A stretch of DNA of 64,000 bases, taken from contig OZ034975.1 of NCBI GenBank assembly GCA_964030785.1, forward strand, positions 14,952,142 through 15,016,141, in the 5' to 3' direction. The notes beneath the pieces are model-generated. The model was given only the letters and a program-made list of their open reading frames with translations. It was not told the origin of the DNA and did no database searches. The translations under genes were made by a program, and so were the position numbers. Below are positions 61,194 to 64,000 of the stretch, in pieces; the first letter of the stretch is position 1; every line of letters starts with the position of its first letter. This DNA is from Siderastrea siderea. Lineage: Eukaryota; Cnidaria; Anthozoa; Scleractinia; Rhizangiidae.

Positions 61194-61538
61194 TTACATT
61201 AATTCATAATCAAAATATTCATTTCCGTCAGCAGACGTTTTGAGACCTATTTTATAAACAAATTGATAAGATTCATCTTCAAGATCTTCAGCAAGACGTT
61301 TAGGAGCCCATACAAGAAGTTCATCTCCACATTTTGTTTTTAAAGTTAAAATAGCTGAAATCCCATATTTACTATCCCGATGTGAAACATTATCTGAAAT
61401 ATTTCTCCATTTCAAGATTTCTCTTCTTATAAAACTTTCTTTAGTTGGCCATTCTTCTGAGATTTCTTGTTGATTTAATAATACATTCTCTGTTTGGTAG
61501 TCTTGTGAGATCGCATGTTGATCTGTACAGACAGCCAT
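61194..61538 (-). CDS. Possible OB-fold (single-strand-binding-like) protein
   Basis: A 114-aa protein. After a polar N-terminus, the core reads RDSKYGISAILTLKTKCGDELLVWAPKRLAEDL...YQFVYKIGLKTSADGNEYFDYEL. Alternating beta-like segments around a 'K/SKYG' motif and a terminal G.K.S..G..Y..Y.L pattern resemble small OB-fold nucleic-acid-binding proteins. I cannot prove the fold. It is convergent with the plus-strand pair, with 138 bases between them. Confidence 0.45.
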   Translation of the reverse strand: MAVCTDQHAISQDYQTENVLLNQQEISEEWPTKESFIRREILKWRNISDNVSHRDSKYGISAILTLKTKCGDELLVWAPKRLAEDLEDESYQFVYKIGLKTSADGNEYFDYELM

Positions 61539-61589
61539 GTTAAGAATATGTTAAATACACATTTGTTTAATAAGGTGTTCTTCACAGCA

Positions 61590-61721
61590 CATACCGAAGG
61601 GTTACGGAAATTCCGAAGGGTGCTGTTAAATTTGAAAAGTGTTTTTAAATTCCGAAAGGTGCAAATTTCTGTCTGACTTTTTTTCTCGCGCCCTTCGGAA
61701 TTACCGGCACCTTTCGGTATG
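61590..61721. mobile_element. Short TIR element, CATACCGAAGGGT ends
   Basis: CATACCGAAGGGT and the near-complement ACCTTTCGGTATG bound 132 bases with internal CCGAAGGGTGC repeats. It lies between two genes of the right cluster. Confidence 0.6.
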
Positions 61722-61729
61722 TCTCCCAC

Positions 61730-62089
61730 TCACGTGTGCTATCACGCTTTGTCTCACGTGTTATTTAGTTTAACCTTGACACTGGATTATGTAATATCAC
61801 GTGGAGCTCGGGGGCTTGTTGCCAAGCAAAAGCGTCGTATGTTTGTAACGTCTCAGTCAAAATTTTATTGTGACTCTGTTGGTGAAAAATCGTCTTATAG
61901 AACCACATCTATTCCTGAAATGGGGTAGCCATCTTCATCACGAGTTGGTAACAATATTTTTAAAACACACTCACGAGTGATAAAGCGTATTTGCCTAATT
62001 TCGGGGGGCGTGAGAAGCTCAAAAAACCAATAACAAATAGCTGCAAAAAGTGCAATCATTTTGTTAGCGTATATAATTACTTTGAAAAT
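61730..62089. other. Spacer without recognised gene
   Basis: A 69-aa plus frame (61719-61928) is unsupported. Confidence 0.35.
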
Positions 62090-62575
62090 CTATAATTGAG
62101 TGAATTTTTTATCATACTTTCTTTGAATAGATAGCGGAATTTCCATACAATAATCAGTGATGATATTATCTATCATATTCAGTCTATCAAGAAAGACCTT
62201 TTCGTCGAAAGCTTCGCCTCTGAGGTAAAAGCGAATCTCATCAAGTATTTTTTGGTATTCGATACGGGCAAAATTTGCTTGCTCTGTTTTCTTATCGTAT
62301 TTCTTAAAGCTTGCCACTGCTTTCAAAATAAGACCAACACCAGTTAAAGTTGCCATGACAGCAGGGTTCAGTGTAATTCCTCCGGCTACTGCGGCACTAA
62401 TTATTAACTTTCCAGCTGAAAGATTACAAACAAAATTTTTTCTTCGAAAACCGCGGTGCAACTTTTCATAGCCATAATGTTTCTTATGGTAATAACCATA
62501 CAAATCTTTCAGAATTTTAACTTTCTCTGTAGAAAGTGTTTGGTCGATATGGTTGAATTCGAAAATGTCTCGCAT
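62090..62575 (-). CDS. Membrane-hairpin protein of unknown function
   Basis: A 161-aa protein. The N-terminal helical part has LYGYYHKKHYGYEKLHRGF; residues about 53-90 are a glycine/alanine-rich hydrophobic hairpin (LIISAAVAGGITLNP...LTGVGLILKAVASF). The C-terminal half is charged and helical (KKTEQANFARIEYQKILDEIRFYLRG). It may insert in a membrane. I do not know a named family. It lies 27 bases downstream of the fibre-like gene on the same strand, so the two are likely one transcription unit. Confidence 0.55.
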   Translation of the reverse strand: MRDIFEFNHIDQTLSTEKVKILKDLYGYYHKKHYGYEKLHRGFRRKNFVCNLSAGKLIISAAVAGGITLNPAVMATLTGVGLILKAVASFKKYDKKTEQANFARIEYQKILDEIRFYLRGEAFDEKVFLDRLNMIDNIITDYCMEIPLSIQRKYDKKFTQL

Positions 62576-62602
62576 TGTGTTATATAATAAATGTAAAAAT
62601 TT

Positions 62603-63184
62603 TTATGGCACTTGATATTCAATCAATAGTAATATTTCCTCATTTGATACACCCGCCAATTCCACAGCCATAAGACCAAACGCCACTACTAAATTGATAT
62701 TTATTGTTTGTAATTGAGTTGCTGTGGTTGAAGTGTAAGTGATTGGTTGAGTTATTAAATGAGAACTGTGTTTTATGTTTAAAGAAATAGGCGTATATTG
62801 ACTTTTAATTTTGACATAGAGCGCTTTTATAGTTAATATGTGACTATAATTTGGAATGATTATTTTGTCCCAACCATTTAAGAAAAATTTGCTCCCATTT
62901 TTGGTATTTAAACGACCATGTATATAATGAACGGAACCACTCAAATTATGTCCGTTCAAAGATAAATCTGTTTCCATAACCATTTTTCCATTTTCAATAA
63001 CAAAAGCGGTGTCATAGACACTTGGGTCAACGTTTGAAATTGTTTCTTTAACACCATAAACAATTAGATGACCAATTGTTAAAAATGATGGATTACTAAC
63101 TGTACCGAAATTGTGGAGGTGAGCTACCCCATCTGTGAAAATTGATGACTGTTTTGGTGTACCTTTCGAACGTTTTTGTTGCAT
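62603..63184 (-). pseudogene. Fibre-like protein, C-terminal part (frameshifted from upstream piece)
   Basis: The frame from ATG 63184 encodes about 193 aa. Its useful part starts near NFGTVSNPSF and includes VDPSVYDTAFVIENGKMVMETDLSLNG, HYIHGRLN, FFLNG and several beta-like strands to the end. The 'DLSLNGHNL' pattern repeats the layout of the upstream piece, so both belong to one protein broken by a one-base change near 63100-63125. The sequence looks like a trimeric fibre or tail-type adhesin. Confidence 0.5.
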
Positions 63185-63914
63185 AATTAGAAATTGAAAT
63201 CGTAGTATCTTGTGGTGTAACACTCAACTCACTCATTTCTGGAGGAAACCATTCAACGACCATTGTGTAATAACCGACCGGAAGTTTATATAGGTTAAAA
63301 CCGAGGCGTGACCGGTACTGGTTGGGTGAGCCTTTTTCAAACAAGAGTTTAAGTTGGTAAACTTTTTTATTAATTTGATGTGGAGAATTGGGAAAATCGT
63401 TAATACCCAAAACCTCGATATTGTTTTCACTCGAAGATTCATCAGTGTCTTCCATCAAGTATCTGAAGGCGTCTCTTTTTTGTCCCGAGTTAATAATCTG
63501 AGATTCATAAATTTTTTGAGTGACAAGATCTCTCATAGTTGTTATTTCATTTTGCATAAAATTAACATTAACAGCGGATTTCGAATCTTTGTAATCGGTT
63601 TGTAAGTTAACAATTTTATTGTTATTTAAATTCAAGTTTCCAGTCATATTGTTAGTACCATCAAATTTGAGAAACTTTTTGTTTGTTACGTCATCAATTC
63701 TGTAGTTAACAAACTCGACACATGCAGCGTCTCTTTTGTTTGATGGAAGATCAAGATTCATAATTAATTTATTTTTCATATCAATATTAGCTCCTTTATC
63801 CAATTTTTTCGCAAGCTGATTATCGACATACTTTTTGTTTGTGGCTTGATCTGCCTGTACCGGGTCTTTTACGTTGTAGATTGTATTATTGTTCATATCA
63901 GTGCTTGCTTCCAT
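63096..63914 (-). pseudogene. Fibre-like protein, N-terminal part with tail-fibre-type repeats
   Basis: A 272-aa frame from ATG 63914. It holds three degenerate repeats of about 47 residues with the pattern [D]M.NN.I.N...P....A....YV (DMNNNTIYNVKDPVQADQA, DMKNKLIMNLDLPSNKRDA, NLNNNKIVNLQTDYKDSKSA). This is the kind of beta-rich repeat found in phage tail-fibre proteins. Later comes YRSRLGFNLYKLPVGYYTMVVEWFPP. The frame runs out at 63096, overlapping the next piece by about 90 bases. A host-attachment or fibre role is inferred. Intact status depends on whether the frameshift is real. Confidence 0.55.
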
Positions 63915-64000
63915 TTTTCCGCCTTCCTTTTTCGAAAGAAAGATATTTCTCGTGTCCTGATAGTTTATTACCTTTGTCAGATCACCGTGGACAGGATAAG

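Overview
This is a eukaryotic, repeat-rich window, most likely from a cnidarian (anthozoan-like) genome. The reasons are the absence of bacterial gene layout outside the left end, Penelope-like retroelements with GIY-YIG or RT signatures, many palindromic and TIR-bearing non-autonomous elements, and a C2H2 zinc-finger gene amplified in tandem. The species assignment is inference. No host single-copy gene was recognised that would settle it.

Region 1 (1-9031) is a compact, virus-like block that belongs to the Maverick/Polinton-adintovirus world. Reading from the left on the minus strand it holds a packaging ATPase (cut by the window edge), a tRNA-like gene, an adenain-type protease, a double jelly-roll-type major capsid protein, three small basic proteins, two tandem paralogous virion-associated proteins, a chromodomain integrase, an overlapping small ORF, a GRF-finger protein and an unknown protein. 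A divergent promoter then drives a plus-strand ORF that looks like only the N-terminal piece of the protein-primed DNA polymerase. Several genes have a TATAAAAAGG-like core just upstream of the start codon.

Region 2 (9032-15800) is probably the decayed flank of that element. It contains clustered GAGCCCGCGATCC-type repeats, two copies of a promoter plus first-exon module, a tandem array of splice-site-bounded exon modules, an orphan reading frame at 11601-11900, and a third, short member of the virion-associated family at 12265-12615.

Region 3 (16000-43300) is transposon sediment. A Penelope-like element at about 17548-22848 carries a 969-bp insertion with a TTAAG duplication and a 2.5-kb foldback in its RT. 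A second Penelope-like element at about 35330-40049 carries two nested insertions, one of them with a perfect 9-bp duplication and a 490-bp palindrome inside it. Numerous MITE-like elements lie between. An intact C2H2 finger ORF sits at 28231-29001.

Region 4 (43290-55550) begins with an older paralogous copy of the 26.07-29.0 kb zinc-finger region and then has three near-identical 3427-bp tandem units. Each carries the same frameshifted multi-finger gene.

Region 5 (55551-64000) is more repeat sequence, followed at 60300-63914 by a second compact gene cluster. It has two plus-strand paralogous cysteine-rich small proteins and four minus-strand ORFs: a possible OB-fold protein, a glycine-rich membrane-hairpin protein, and a phage-fibre-like protein split by a frameshift. 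This cluster looks viral or mobile in origin but I cannot assign it to a named family. It is the best candidate here for an undescribed system.
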